A stretch of DNA of 64,000 bases from CAVEFW01 sp963643505 (lineage in GTDB: Bacteria > Actinomycetota > Coriobacteriia > Coriobacteriales > Eggerthellaceae), in NCBI GenBank assembly GCA_963643505.1, contig CAVIKF010000002.1:1-64000 (forward strand), read 5' to 3'. The notes below the pieces were generated by a model. It saw only the letters and a program-made list of their open reading frames with translations, made no database searches and was not told the DNA's origin. The translations under genes and the position numbers were made by a program. Positions 8,404-17,802 of this stretch are shown here, one piece after another. The stretch's first letter is position 1, and every line of letters begins with the position of its first letter.

Positions 8404-8955
8404 TTACTCTTCGGTGGCCTGTTCGGCTGTCTCAGCAGCACCGGCCTCTTCAGCATCTTCAGCATCTTCGACATCCACGGCTACCTCAGCAGCGCCGGCC
8501 TCTTCGGCATCCTCGACATCCTCAACAGCCTCGACGACCGCTTCCTCGACCTCGCCAACAACAGTGCCGTCGACAGCCTCGTGGGACTCCTTGGCGTTCT
8601 TCATGACCTGGTCGACGATGCGAGAACGAGCCTCTTCGATCTTTTTCTTGAGATCGTCGGCGTCAGCCGTGCCCGTGATGTCAGCAGCAGCGTCTTGGAC
8701 GCGAGCCGTAGCAGCAGCAACAGCCTCCTGGCCTCCTGCCATGACGTCGTTGGCGATGCTCTTGCCCTTCTCGGCAAACTGAGTGGCAACCTGAGCAACA
8801 CCGCCCTCGGCGTTTGCGGCAACAGCTTGGTCCTTGACCTCGCTGAATGCGTCTGCGACCTGCTTGCGAGTTTCCTTGCCGGACTTGGGAGCCGTTGCGG
8901 CCATGATGCCTGCACCAATGAGGCCTCCGACAACAAATGCTGCGATCCTACCCAT
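8404..8955 (-). CDS. YtxH-like general-stress-type protein
   Basis: 183 residues. The N-terminus AAFVVGGLIGAGIMAATAPKSGKETRK is the YtxH/gas-vesicle-like signature: a short glycine-rich membrane-associated helix followed by APKSGKETR. The middle is amphipathic helix. The C-terminal 50 residues are very acidic and repetitive (VEDAEEAGAAE units). A strong AGGAGG precedes the ATG. Homologues are stress-induced and of unknown biochemical role. It is probably cotranscribed with the PRC-barrel gene. Confidence 0.75.
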   Translation of the reverse strand: MGRIAAFVVGGLIGAGIMAATAPKSGKETRKQVADAFSEVKDQAVAANAEGGVAQVATQFAEKGKSIANDVMAGGQEAVAAATARVQDAAADITGTADADDLKKKIEEARSRIVDQVMKNAKESHEAVDGTVVGEVEEAVVEAVEDVEDAEEAGAAEVAVDVEDAEDAEEAGAAETAEQATEE

Positions 8956-9137
8956 TGATTCCTCCTAGCTTTGAGGTCCTTTGAAACGTGTATCGTACAA
9001 TCCTTACACTCGAACTCATTATATTGCAGCTTTTCCCCACGCGGCCAAGAAACACACTCGTCGCAATATTTGCACAGATGGGACCGTTGCCATAAAGATT
9101 GTTGCCAGAGAAAGACAGCAAGAAGGGACAATTACCG

Positions 9138-9548
9138 CTACAGGGTATTGAGGAAGTCAACCGCTTCCCGAATTGCGGCGAGGGCGACAACGTCATCGAG
9201 AAAACTGACCTGGATTTGCGCGACCCCCCTTTCCCTGTCGACCCATTTCGTCACGCCAGTCAAAAGCGGGGAGCCACCCGATATGCCTCCTGGGTTTGAT
9301 CGCGTATAGGCATCAGCCTGCAAATCGATAACAAGATGCTCGAGCACATGGGGGATGGACGTGTGGTCCATCACGTCTCCAAACTGAGGACCCTTTGCGT
9401 TAACGCACGAATGGAAAGGCAAGTCGGGAAATCGTTCGAGAATGCGATCAACCAAGGAACGCGAGGTAAACCAAGACGCGCCCTCATCCATACGGACCAC
9501 CATCACGATACGGTCGCGTCTGACCACGATGGACTCCACGTGCAACAT
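9138..9548 (-). CDS. Small uncharacterised protein
   Basis: 136 residues, not firmly recognised. The segment HTSIPHVLEHLVIDLQ (about 61-76) loosely resembles the helix with a conserved His-Glu-His in the N-terminal domain of cyanophycin synthetase-like proteins; that is only a hint. No signal peptide or membrane segment. GGGAGG lies five bases upstream of the ATG. It follows the Ala-rich membrane protein gene by 27 bases on the same strand, so it is likely the last gene of a serS-led unit. Confidence 0.6.
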   Translation of the reverse strand: MLHVESIVVRRDRIVMVVRMDEGASWFTSRSLVDRILERFPDLPFHSCVNAKGPQFGDVMDHTSIPHVLEHLVIDLQADAYTRSNPGGISGGSPLLTGVTKWVDRERGVAQIQVSFLDDVVALAAIREAVDFLNTL

Positions 9549-9575
9549 GGGAACCTCCCGTCGATGCCCGCCTGT

Positions 9576-11030
9576 CTACTCAGAGGCAGATGGGGCCTCC
9601 ACGCCGTTGCCCACGTCTGCCAAATCCACTTGCGCGTCCCCCTCAGCGGCGGCCTGTTGCCCAGTGTCTCCCTCAGCGGCGGCCTGTTGCCCAGTGTCCC
9701 CCTCAGCAACCTCGGTCGTCATGGTCACCACACCAGGGGCGTCATACCCTGCGCGGTACATGATGACGCCAGATTCCCCGCCGAGCAGATCGGGCGACTC
9801 CCCGCCGAAAACCTTGGCAAGCGCACAATCAACATACCACCTGAGGTCAATCATGGCGTTGTTCAGCCAATCGCACGAACTGTCGTCAAAAATAGCGACG
9901 CTGTTGCGGTCCTCAGAGAACCGATAACGGGCCGCACCCTTCATGTTTCCCAAGGTTTCATTGATGACCTTGGCCTGCGTATCCATGGTATAAGCGTAGG
10001 AGACCTCATCGGCAAGGTTCATTTCGGTGTCCGAGATGACGACGCTGACCGGCTCGGCGGACAAGTGCCATGAACCCTTGATGTCTGCTGCGTCATCCAC
10101 AAACACCCAACGGGAAAGGCTTGCGTAGGCAACAAGAGAGACAACGACAACGAGGAGGAAAACAACGATCGCCAAGACGACTTTCCACGCCGCGAGGCGC
10201 TTGGGCCTCACAGACTTGCGTAACTTGCCGCTCGCTTTCCGGTTGTCAGATTGGTCAGGCTTTCTTCTCGACGGTTTTTTTGGACGATTCCTCTCAAAAG
10301 TAGCCTCGGCATCTCCATCGACGAAGCCCTCGGCCTCCAACGGCGGAAAGTCGACGATCGAGCCTGGATAGACGGGTTCGTCCCTGATATCGTCCTTCGG
10401 CCGACCCGAACCTTCGCCTTTTGAGCCTTCATTTTTGACAGGAGCGGCCTCCTTAGGCGAAGCGGCCTCCTTAGGCTGAGATGCCTCCCCGGGCGAAGCG
10501 GCCTCCTTAGGCTGAGAGGCCTCCTTAGGCGGAACGGCCTCCCCGGGCGAAGCGACCTTGACAGCAATTTTTGATCGCTCCTGAGGGGTCGCGTCGTCCT
10601 CAGCGAAAGAATCCGACACGCTCTGAACTGAGGCGGGGTCAATTGATGCCTTCTTCGTCTCGATTGTGGGAAGAGCGGCGATTCTTTTGCGTCTCTCGGC
10701 TTCTTGGGCGGCAACTTCCGCGGCTTTTGCCGCCTCAGCGGCCTCTCGCGCAGCCGCCGCACGGGCAGCCTCAGCGGCCTCTCGCGCAGCCGCACGGGCA
10801 GCCTCAGCCCTCGCTATCGCGTCCGCCTCGCGCGCAGCCGCCTCCTCACGCTCCTTGCGCTTCTTAGGATCCCAGATATCGGCGAGGGCCTGTGCCTCAG
10901 CCTCATAGGTACTCCGAGATCGCGCTTCAGAACGCCTACGCGGCCCATCGGCACGCGCCCCAGAAGAGGCGGCCTTCCCATATTCGGAAGGCCGTCCTGT
11001 CGATTGGTTGTTTTCGAATTCCGTGCTCAC
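9576..11030 (-). CDS. Ala-rich single-pass membrane protein, unknown function
   Basis: 484 residues from a GTG start; the ribosome site is weak. Residues about 40-120 are a highly charged Ala/Glu/Arg helix, probably coiled coil. Residues 160-205 repeat KEAxxPKEAASP. One membrane segment lies at about 278-302 (KVVLAIVVFLLVVVVSLVAY), so the N-terminal half is cytoplasmic. The extracellular part (305-450) is a beta-rich domain I do not recognise. The tail holds a 30-bp in-frame duplication (9641-9670 / 9671-9700, EGDTGQQAAA twice). It begins 45 bases after serS. Confidence 0.65.
   Translation of the reverse strand: MSTEFENNQSTGRPSEYGKAASSGARADGPRRRSEARSRSTYEAEAQALADIWDPKKRKEREEAAAREADAIARAEAARAAAREAAEAARAAAAREAAEAAKAAEVAAQEAERRKRIAALPTIETKKASIDPASVQSVSDSFAEDDATPQERSKIAVKVASPGEAVPPKEASQPKEAASPGEASQPKEAASPKEAAPVKNEGSKGEGSGRPKDDIRDEPVYPGSIVDFPPLEAEGFVDGDAEATFERNRPKKPSRRKPDQSDNRKASGKLRKSVRPKRLAAWKVVLAIVVFLLVVVVSLVAYASLSRWVFVDDAADIKGSWHLSAEPVSVVISDTEMNLADEVSYAYTMDTQAKVINETLGNMKGAARYRFSEDRNSVAIFDDSSCDWLNNAMIDLRWYVDCALAKVFGGESPDLLGGESGVIMYRAGYDAPGVVTMTTEVAEGDTGQQAAAEGDTGQQAAAEGDAQVDLADVGNGVEAPSASE
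9641..9700. repeat. Tandem 30-bp in-frame duplication
   Basis: 9641-9670 and 9671-9700 differ at one base and encode EGDTGQQAAA twice in the tail of the membrane protein. Confidence 0.85.
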
Positions 11031-11075
11031 TGATTATCCAAGGGTCCCCTACGGACGGCGTGCATTTAATCTCGC

Positions 11076-12356
11076 CTAATCCTGGGCCTTGATGTATTCG
11101 CAGCCCATATAAGGAACCAAGACCTCGGGGACCTTGATGGAACCGTCGGGTTGCTGGAAATTCTCGATAACGGCGGCCATAGTGCGACCGACGGCAAGGC
11201 CGGAACCGTTCAGCGTATGGACATAGCGCGTGCCCTTGAAGTTATCGGGATCGCGGTACTTGATGTTTGCGCGACGAGCCTGGAAATCCCAACAATCGGA
11301 GCAACTGGAGATCTCCTTGTAGGCGTTGTAACTCGGTAGCCAAACCTCAAGGTCATAGGTCTTGCAGCTCGAGAAGCCGATGTCACCGGTGCAAAGGGAG
11401 ATGACTCGGTGGGGCAAACCGAGCAGTTGCAAAATGTTCTCCGCGTCGGCGACCATGGACTCGAGGTCATCCTGGGATTCCTCGGGCTTGGCAAATTTGA
11501 CCATCTCAACCTTGCTGAACTGGTGGACGCGGATGATGCCACGAGTGTCGCGACCAGCGCTACCGGCCTCCTTGCGGAAACAGGGCGTAAACGCGCAATA
11601 CTTCATGGGTAAATCGGCGGCCTCAAGAACCTCATCACGATGAAGATTAGTGAGCTGGACCTCGGCGGTAGGAATGAGGTACATGCCATCGGTGGTCTTG
11701 AAAAGGTCCTCTTCGAACTTCGGCAACTGGGCAGTACCGGTCAGCGTCTCCTTGTTTGCGATCGCCGGCAACCACCATTCCTTGTATCCGCGACTAGTGT
11801 GGGTATCAGCCATGAAGTTGATGAGGCTGCGCTCGAGCCGGGCACCCAAACCACCGAGACAATAGAAGCGGCTATGGGCGAGTTTCACGCCGCGCTCGCT
11901 GTCGATGATTCCAAGCTCAGCACCGAGGTCCCAATGGGGCTTTGCCTCAAAATCAAACTCGGTGGGCGTGCCCCAGCGACGGACTTCGGGGTTGTCGTTC
12001 TCGTCAGCACCGACCGGGGTGGTCTCGTGAGGGATGTTGGGAGTAGACATCAGGATCTCCGTGAGGGAAGACTCTGCGGTCTCACGGCGAGCGGTAGCGA
12101 CCTCGAGCTTCTCGTTGATGAGGCGAACCTCTTCCTTGGCGGCGTCCGCCTCGTCCTTCTTGCCCTCCTTCATCAAGGCTCCGATGGCCTTAGACTGGGC
12201 ATTGCGTGCAGCCTGAAGGCTCTCTTGATCGGCGATGGCAGCACGACGCTCCTCATCAAGTTGGGAAAACTTCTCTGCATCCCACTTGGCATTGCGGTTT
12301 TTCATGGCGTTTGCCACAAGCTCTTGATTCTCGCGAACGAACTTGATATCTAACAT
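11076..12356 (-). CDS. serS: Seryl-tRNA synthetase
   Basis: 426 residues, normal length. N-terminal coiled-coil tRNA arm at about 28-100. Class II motif 2 runs from FRKEAGSAGRDTRG at 260, motif 3 GSGLAVGRT is at 384-392, and the serine-site TAEVQL is at 230. It charges tRNA-Ser (and tRNA-Sec where present) with serine in the cytosol. ATG 12356 is 8 bases from AAGGAG; a GTG three codons upstream is also open. No T-box leader is recognisable upstream. It is first in a unit with the two downstream minus-strand genes. Confidence 0.98.
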   Translation of the reverse strand: MLDIKFVRENQELVANAMKNRNAKWDAEKFSQLDEERRAAIADQESLQAARNAQSKAIGALMKEGKKDEADAAKEEVRLINEKLEVATARRETAESSLTEILMSTPNIPHETTPVGADENDNPEVRRWGTPTEFDFEAKPHWDLGAELGIIDSERGVKLAHSRFYCLGGLGARLERSLINFMADTHTSRGYKEWWLPAIANKETLTGTAQLPKFEEDLFKTTDGMYLIPTAEVQLTNLHRDEVLEAADLPMKYCAFTPCFRKEAGSAGRDTRGIIRVHQFSKVEMVKFAKPEESQDDLESMVADAENILQLLGLPHRVISLCTGDIGFSSCKTYDLEVWLPSYNAYKEISSCSDCWDFQARRANIKYRDPDNFKGTRYVHTLNGSGLAVGRTMAAVIENFQQPDGSIKVPEVLVPYMGCEYIKAQD

Positions 12357-12465
12357 GCGTCGCACTCCTTATGCTTTTATTTCCATACTACCCAGCACGT
12401 GGGCAAGACAATTGTCTCACAGTATACAACCCCTCGTCTGTACGCGGATGCTTTGTTTCTGTTTT

Positions 12466-12525
12466 CGGGACGCCAAGCTGCCTTAGTTCTCGGGACGCCA
12501 AGCTGCCTTAGTTCTCGGGATGTCG
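12466..12525. repeat. 25-bp tandem repeat, 2.4 copies
   Basis: The unit CGGGACGCCAAGCTGCCTTAGTTCT is repeated at 12466-12490 and 12491-12515, with a degraded third start (CGGGATGTCG). It lies in the 340-base gap between serS and the small membrane protein gene. A 62-codon frame runs across it but has no gene-like features. Confidence 0.8.
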
Positions 12526-12698
12526 AGCCATCCCCAAACCGAGACACCCCAAAAGCCGCTTCCAAATAATGATGGGCTTTTCCGCGTCTTGTTATCTCAT
12601 CGCAATCGAAGCGCTATACTTCAAAACAGCTAATCACAAAGGGCTTGTCTCTGTGTTTAGCTGGTGCGGTACGTACAATCAGAAACGGTGTCGACGTT

Positions 12699-12893
12699 AT
12701 GGACTTTACGCAGATTTATCACTTCCTCTTTGAGACTCCTGCAGGTGTCGGACTTCTCGTCGGGGCATCACTGGTAATCTGCATCATAATCTGCATCATC
12801 TGGGAAATCCGTACACGTAAGATCTATCAAGACCGCGGCCCCGCCAAAGACGAATGGGCCCTCTTCGACGACGAGGAGGAAGAAGGCGAGTAG
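12699..12893 (+). CDS. Small single-pass membrane protein
   Basis: 64 residues from ATG 12699. A hydrophobic segment at about 15-35 (VGLLVGASLVICIIICIIW) is followed by a basic patch (RTRK) and a strongly acidic end (DDEEEEGE), so the C-terminus is cytoplasmic. No good ribosome site; a TTG start at 12645 would add 18 residues. A -10-like TATACT lies at 12615-12620. Function unknown. It precedes another small membrane protein gene on the same strand. Confidence 0.55.
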   Translation: MDFTQIYHFLFETPAGVGLLVGASLVICIIICIIWEIRTRKIYQDRGPAKDEWALFDDEEEEGE

Positions 12894-12987
12894 AGTGCGT
12901 ATCGCCACCCCCTGTATCGTCACCCCTTAAAAGAGGTCAATGCTCCACGACCGATTCGGAATTACCACTTCAAGCGCGTAAGAGAAT

Positions 12988-13656
12988 GTGAGCAACCACG
13001 TGGATCGTCAAGAAAAACGCATACATTACGGACGCCAATCCGCCCGAAGCGAAAGCGCAACGAGCGAACACGCACGCACTTCCCGCTACGAGTCATCGAG
13101 AGATGTCCGTCCCCGTCCGCAACCCGTTGAATACAACCCCGCCGAGCGCAATCCCACTGAATACAACCCCGCCGAGCGCAATCCGGAAGAGCGCAGGCTG
13201 TCAAGCTCCACCTGGTACAGCAAGGACTCTGCAGAGACCGAGCGCGCACGCCGTTACAATCGGAGCGAGAGCGTCTGGGCCGAACCCGAAGACGCAAGGA
13301 CACGCCAAGCAGAACGGCAAGGAACCGTCCAAGATGCGCGCCGAACCATCCAACGCCACAAAAACCGATACCATCGTACCCAAAATCGTCAGACTATATA
13401 CAACACCGGCGGCCTTCAAACAGACTCCGACATGTTCCAAGCTGTTGCTGCGGAAGACCGCGACCGCACAGGCAGCCGAAGAGCCCACGAAGGCATAAAC
13501 TCCCATGGAACATGGCGGTCGAACAACGGATCCGACTACCCTGCCCTTAGAGACCATCACCGCACGGACTTTCTCCGCCTCGCGCTTCCCGTCGTCTTGT
13601 TGGTTCTCGTCGTTGTCGCAATCGTGCTCGGCATCCGAAGCTGTACCGGAGCATAA
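12988..13656 (+). CDS. Arg-rich tail-anchored membrane protein, unknown function
   Basis: 222 residues from GTG 12988 (weak ribosome site). The first 190 residues are Arg/Ser/Glu/Asn-rich and probably disordered. A 30-bp-period in-frame repeat gives EYNPAERNP twice (13129-13154 and 13159-13184). A single membrane helix (about 197-217, LRLALPVVLLVLVVVAIVLG) ends the protein, giving a tail-anchored, cytoplasm-facing topology. I do not recognise a family. The basic head could bind nucleic acid or phospholipid head groups (speculative). Confidence 0.55.
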   Translation: MSNHVDRQEKRIHYGRQSARSESATSEHARTSRYESSRDVRPRPQPVEYNPAERNPTEYNPAERNPEERRLSSSTWYSKDSAETERARRYNRSESVWAEPEDARTRQAERQGTVQDARRTIQRHKNRYHRTQNRQTIYNTGGLQTDSDMFQAVAAEDRDRTGSRRAHEGINSHGTWRSNNGSDYPALRDHHRTDFLRLALPVVLLVLVVVAIVLGIRSCTGA

Positions 13657-13660
13657 ACGC

Positions 13661-13753
13661 CCGATCCGGGACAGTCCGATCCGGGACAGTCCGATCCGGT
13701 CCGATCCGATCCGACCCAGTCCGATCCGATCCGACCCCGTCCGGCCCGGCCCG
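13661..13753. repeat. CCGATCC-type short tandem repeat between convergent genes
   Basis: CCGATCCGGGACAGT is tandem at 13661-13675 and 13676-13690, then degenerates into CCGATCCGA / CCGACCC units as far as about 13753. It fills the whole gap between the tail-anchored protein gene and the 3' end of purL. No terminator with a T-run is seen there. Confidence 0.8.
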
Positions 13754-13760
13754 AACAAAT

Positions 13761-16700
13761 CTATGCGAGGAAGTAATTCACACCACCCTCGATAAGGGGC
13801 TGGTAGGTTGCGTCCGGAATGTTTTTATACAAGCCAGCACCGCTACGCTCCGTGTGACCCATTTTGCCCAAAATACGCCCATCGGGGCTGGTGATACCCT
13901 CGATAGCAAGGACGGAACCATTGGGGTTAGCGTCCAGATCCATGCTGGGGACGCCTGCCTCGTTGACATACTGGAAGGCGATTTGGCCGTTGTCCTTGAG
14001 CTGTTTGAGCACCTCGGGGCTTGCCACAAAGCGACCCTCACCGTGGCTGATAGCGACAGTGTGGATATTACCGACATTGGTCTGGGACAACCAAGGAGAG
14101 TTGTTCGTTGCAACGCGGGTGCGAACAAGACGGCTTTGGTGGCGGCCGATGGTGTTGAACGTCAAGGTCGGACACTCGGCGGTCATCGGAACGATGTCAC
14201 CATAAGGAACGAGGCCGAGTTTGACGAGAGCCTGAAAGCCGTTGCAGATGCCGAGCATGAGGCCGTCACGCTTTTGAAGCAACTCGCGAACCGCCTCGGT
14301 GACAGCAGGGTTACGGAAGAACGCGGTGATGAACTTCGCGGAACCGTCAGGCTCGTCGCCGCCGGAGAAACCACCGGGAATCATAATGATGTTGGCGGCA
14401 TTAATCTCCTCGACAAGCTTCGCCGTGCTCTCGGCAACCGCGGCGGGCGTCAGATTGTTGACGACGAAGGTATGAGTCTTTGCACCGGCTCGCTCAAACG
14501 CGCGGGCGGTATCGAACTCGCAGTTGTTGCCCGGGAAGACCGGGATGATGACGCGTGGCTTCGCCTGGAGTAAAGCCGGGGCTTTGACCTTGGGGGCCTC
14601 CGCCGTAAAACTAATGGCCTCGACCTCTTCGCCCGCTGCGCGATAGGGGAAGACGCTCTCGATACCGGATTCCCACGCCTCTTGGAGCTCGGCCATGCAC
14701 ACGCTTTCACCCTTGACGGCAAACGCATAAGCTTCGGTCGTCTTGCCGATGACAACAACGGAGGCGCCATCGGCCTCGGGAAGCTCGGCGTCACGGGCAA
14801 GTTCGACGACGAAGGAGCCATAAATCGGCGCAAACAGGTCGATATCGGAATCGAGGGAAACGCCGATACGGTTACCGACGCACATCTTGAACAGGGCCTC
14901 TGCGAGTCCACCGTAGCCGGGAGTCGCAATCGCCTTGGCCTCACCGCGACCGATAAGGCCCTCGACCATCGCGATGGCGGCGTTGAGGCTTGCGACTTGC
15001 GGGATGAGACCTTGCCCGTCATAGGCGGGCTTGATGCAGATGATTCGGTTACCGACCTGCTTGAACTCAGGGCTCGTGACGCGATCGATGGAACCGACGG
15101 CGGTCGCAAAGCTCACAAGCGTCGGGGGAACGTCGAGGTTGTCAAAGCTACCGGACATGGAATCCTTGCCGCCGATCGCTCCGACACCGAGATCAACCTG
15201 GGCCATCAGGGCACCGAGCAGACTACCGGCCGGCATACCCCAACGCTCGGGGACATTGCGCAACTTGCCGAAGTACTCTTGGAATGTGAGGTACATGTCC
15301 TTCTTGGCAAAGCCGGAGGCGACAAGGCGGCACACGCTCTCGACAACGGCGTTGTAGGCACCAGCGTATTGGTTTGCGGAAGACAGGTAGGGGTTGAAGC
15401 CCCAAGACATACCGCTGACCGTGGTCGTCTCGCCGTCAACGGGGAGTTTGGCGACCATAGCCATGCTCGGGGTCAATTGCTTGCGACCACCGAAAGGCAT
15501 AAGGACCGTTGCGGCGCCGATGGTGGAGTCGAAGCGCTCAGAGAGGCCCTTGTTGGATGCGATGTTGAGATCGGTGACGAGGGCGCCCATCCGCTCCTTG
15601 AGCGAACCGTTGGTCTTGGTCGCCGCGGCTTCAAAAGGTTCAGCGGCGAGAATGTGGACGCGCGCGCGCTTCGGGGCGCCGTTGCTGTTGAGGAACGCAC
15701 GGCTGACATCGACAATCGTATCGCCTCGCCATCTCATGACGAGACGCGGGTCCTCGGTGACCGTCGCGATGACGGTTGCCTCAAGATTCTCCTCGCGCGC
15801 ATAACCGAGAAATTCCTCGACATCCCCAGGGGCGACGGCGCATGCCATACGCTCTTGGGACTCGGCAATCGCCAACTCGGTGCCATCAAGACCTTCGTAC
15901 TTCTTGGGAACAAGGTCGAGGTTGATGTCGAGACCGTCAGCAATCTCGCCTGTGGCGACAGAGACACCACCTGCACCGAAGTCGTTGCAACGTTTAATCA
16001 GCTTGCAGGCATCACCGCGACGGAACAGACGTTGGAGTTTACGCTCGACGGGAGCATTGCCCTTTTGGACCTCAGCACCGCACGTTTCGATGGAGGTAGC
16101 GGTGTGGGCTTTGGAGGAGCCGGTTGCGCCGCCGATGCCGTCACGCCCCGTACGGCCACCGAGCAAGATGATGGCATCTCCTGGAGCCGGGGTCTCGCGG
16201 CGGACATGCCAGGCGGGAGTTGCGGCGACAACGGCGCCGATCTCCATGCGCTTGGCGGCATACCCGGGGTGGTACAACTCGTTGACTTGAGAGGTCGCAA
16301 GACCGATCTGGTTGCCGTAGCTTGAGTAACCGGCGGCAGCGGTTGTGACGAGTTTACGCTGAGGAAGCTTGCCGGGGATCGTCTCGGAGACCGGAACGGT
16401 AGGATCGGCAGCACCCGTCACGCGCATCGCCTGGTAGACGTAGCTGCGACCGGAGAGCGGGTCGCGGATCGCGCCGCCAACGCAAGTCGCCGCCCCGCCG
16501 AAAGGCTCGACCTCGGTCGGATGGTTGTGGGTCTCGTTCTTGAAGAGATAGAGCCAATCCTCCTCCTTGCCGTTGACATCGACCTTAACCTTGACCGTGC
16601 AGGCGTTGATCTCCTCGGACTCATCCAGATTTTTCAAGACCCCCTTGGACTTGAGATACTTGGCTCCAATGGTGCCAAGGTCCATGAGACAGATCGGCTT

Positions 16701-17483
16701 GGCGTCACGTCCAAGCTCGTGGCGCATCTCGAGATAACGCTGGAAAGCGGCCTTGGTGACCTCGTCGTCGATTTTGACGTCTTCGAGGACCGTGCCGAAC
16801 GTGGTGTGGCGGCAATGGTCGGACCAATAGGTGTCGATCATCTTGATCTCGGTGATAGTGGGGTTGCGATGCTCCTCGTCACGGAAATACTTTTGGCAGA
16901 AGGTGATATCGGCCAAATCCATGGCCAGCCCGCGATCGGCGATAAACGCAGCAAGCTCGTCTTGGGAAAGGGCGCCAAACCCTTCGATAACTTCCACGTC
17001 TGCGGGCTCGGGATAGTCGACCTTGAGAGTGTCGGGAAGCTCGCTGCTTGCCTCGCGTGCCTCGATGGGGTTGATGACGTAATGCTTGATCGAGTTGACA
17101 TCCTTTTCGGACAAATCGCCGCTGAGCAGGTAGATCTTGGTGCTGCGGACGGTGGGGCGCTCGCCTGCGCTGATCAGTTGGACGCACTCAGCAGCGCTGT
17201 CGGCACGTTGATCGAACTGACCAGGCAAGTACTCGACCGCAAAGATCTCCTCGCCCTCACGTAGCGGGACCTCGAAGGTGACGTCGTCGGATTGCGGCTC
17301 GCTGAAAACTGTCGGAACGCACTGGGCAAACAGCTCGTCGCTTATGCCCTCGACGTCGTAGCGATTAACGAGGCGCAAGCCCGCAAGACCCTTGATGCCA
17401 AGAACGTCGCGCAGCTCGGCGGCAAGTTGCTTAGCCTCGACGTCAAAACCAGGTTTCTTCTCAACGTAAACACGGGAAACCAT
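13761..17483 (-). CDS. purL: Phosphoribosylformylglycinamidine synthase, single-chain PurL with glutaminase domain
   Basis: 1,240 residues. It makes FGAM from FGAR, ATP and glutamine, the fourth step of IMP synthesis. The N-terminal linker and two AIRS-like halves include KNETHNHPTEVEPFGG. The C-terminal class I glutamine amidotransferase has its nucleophile C1080 in GICNGFQ and a later SHGEGRF. It is therefore the large fused form, not the PurS/PurQ/small PurL complex. I chose ATG 17483 (MVSRVYVEKKPG); the open frame extends to 17753 but that part is GC-rich and unlike a protein. AGGAAGG lies about 10 bases upstream, and a 6-bp hairpin (17499-17504/17516-17521) touches it. No other pur gene is adjacent. 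Confidence 0.97.
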   Translation of the reverse strand: MVSRVYVEKKPGFDVEAKQLAAELRDVLGIKGLAGLRLVNRYDVEGISDELFAQCVPTVFSEPQSDDVTFEVPLREGEEIFAVEYLPGQFDQRADSAAECVQLISAGERPTVRSTKIYLLSGDLSEKDVNSIKHYVINPIEAREASSELPDTLKVDYPEPADVEVIEGFGALSQDELAAFIADRGLAMDLADITFCQKYFRDEEHRNPTITEIKMIDTYWSDHCRHTTFGTVLEDVKIDDEVTKAAFQRYLEMRHELGRDAKPICLMDLGTIGAKYLKSKGVLKNLDESEEINACTVKVKVDVNGKEEDWLYLFKNETHNHPTEVEPFGGAATCVGGAIRDPLSGRSYVYQAMRVTGAADPTVPVSETIPGKLPQRKLVTTAAAGYSSYGNQIGLATSQVNELYHPGYAAKRMEIGAVVAATPAWHVRRETPAPGDAIILLGGRTGRDGIGGATGSSKAHTATSIETCGAEVQKGNAPVERKLQRLFRRGDACKLIKRCNDFGAGGVSVATGEIADGLDINLDLVPKKYEGLDGTELAIAESQERMACAVAPGDVEEFLGYAREENLEATVIATVTEDPRLVMRWRGDTIVDVSRAFLNSNGAPKRARVHILAAEPFEAAATKTNGSLKERMGALVTDLNIASNKGLSERFDSTIGAATVLMPFGGRKQLTPSMAMVAKLPVDGETTTVSGMSWGFNPYLSSANQYAGAYNAVVESVCRLVASGFAKKDMYLTFQEYFGKLRNVPERWGMPAGSLLGALMAQVDLGVGAIGGKDSMSGSFDNLDVPPTLVSFATAVGSIDRVTSPEFKQVGNRIICIKPAYDGQGLIPQVASLNAAIAMVEGLIGRGEAKAIATPGYGGLAEALFKMCVGNRIGVSLDSDIDLFAPIYGSFVVELARDAELPEADGASVVVIGKTTEAYAFAVKGESVCMAELQEAWESGIESVFPYRAAGEEVEAISFTAEAPKVKAPALLQAKPRVIIPVFPGNNCEFDTARAFERAGAKTHTFVVNNLTPAAVAESTAKLVEEINAANIIMIPGGFSGGDEPDGSAKFITAFFRNPAVTEAVRELLQKRDGLMLGICNGFQALVKLGLVPYGDIVPMTAECPTLTFNTIGRHQSRLVRTRVATNNSPWLSQTNVGNIHTVAISHGEGRFVASPEVLKQLKDNGQIAFQYVNEAGVPSMDLDANPNGSVLAIEGITSPDGRILGKMGHTERSGAGLYKNIPDATYQPLIEGGVNYFLA

Positions 17484-17802
17484 CTCAAACCTACCTTCCT
17501 GGAGAGTAACCAACACTCCAGTTGGAATCAAAAACACAGATGTATTCATGATAAAGGTTGGAGACGGCTTTACCACGCTCATTGTGACCCAACGTGCACC
17601 AATTGCGCGAAGTTCGGAAGGCGGGGAGGAGTGAGAGGGGGAAGCCTGTGCGCTCATGCGGCATCCATGAGTGACGCGGCGAGGGGCGCGGCGTGGGTCA
17701 GCGCGGCAAAGGCGACGCCCCCGCGCCCCTACGCCCCTGTGTCGCGACGACACCCCGGGCGACGCGGCAAGGGAGACCGCATGAGTCCGCGCCCCTACGC
17801 CC
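17484..17802. other. Gap between purL and trmO: no gene seen
   Basis: The purL leader occupies the lower part, with a short CTGGAG/CTCCAG hairpin near the purL ribosome site. From about 17640 it is GC-rich with CCGCGCCCCTACGCCC repeated at 17721-17736 and 17787-17802, the second copy reaching the 3' end of trmO. I see no purine riboswitch core and no terminator with a T-run. Confidence 0.5.

Noticed and set aside
12377..12565. 62-codon minus frame upstream of serS
   Set aside because: Covers the 25-bp tandem repeat; no ribosome site and no protein-like features.
12357..12640. T-box riboswitch before serS
   Set aside because: No conserved T-box core or specifier hairpin plus terminator could be found.
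14682..16325. 547-codon plus-strand frame opposite purL
   Set aside because: Antisense shadow of purL.
17484..17640. Purine-sensing leader before purL
   Set aside because: Only a 6-bp hairpin near the ribosome site; no purine riboswitch core sequence.
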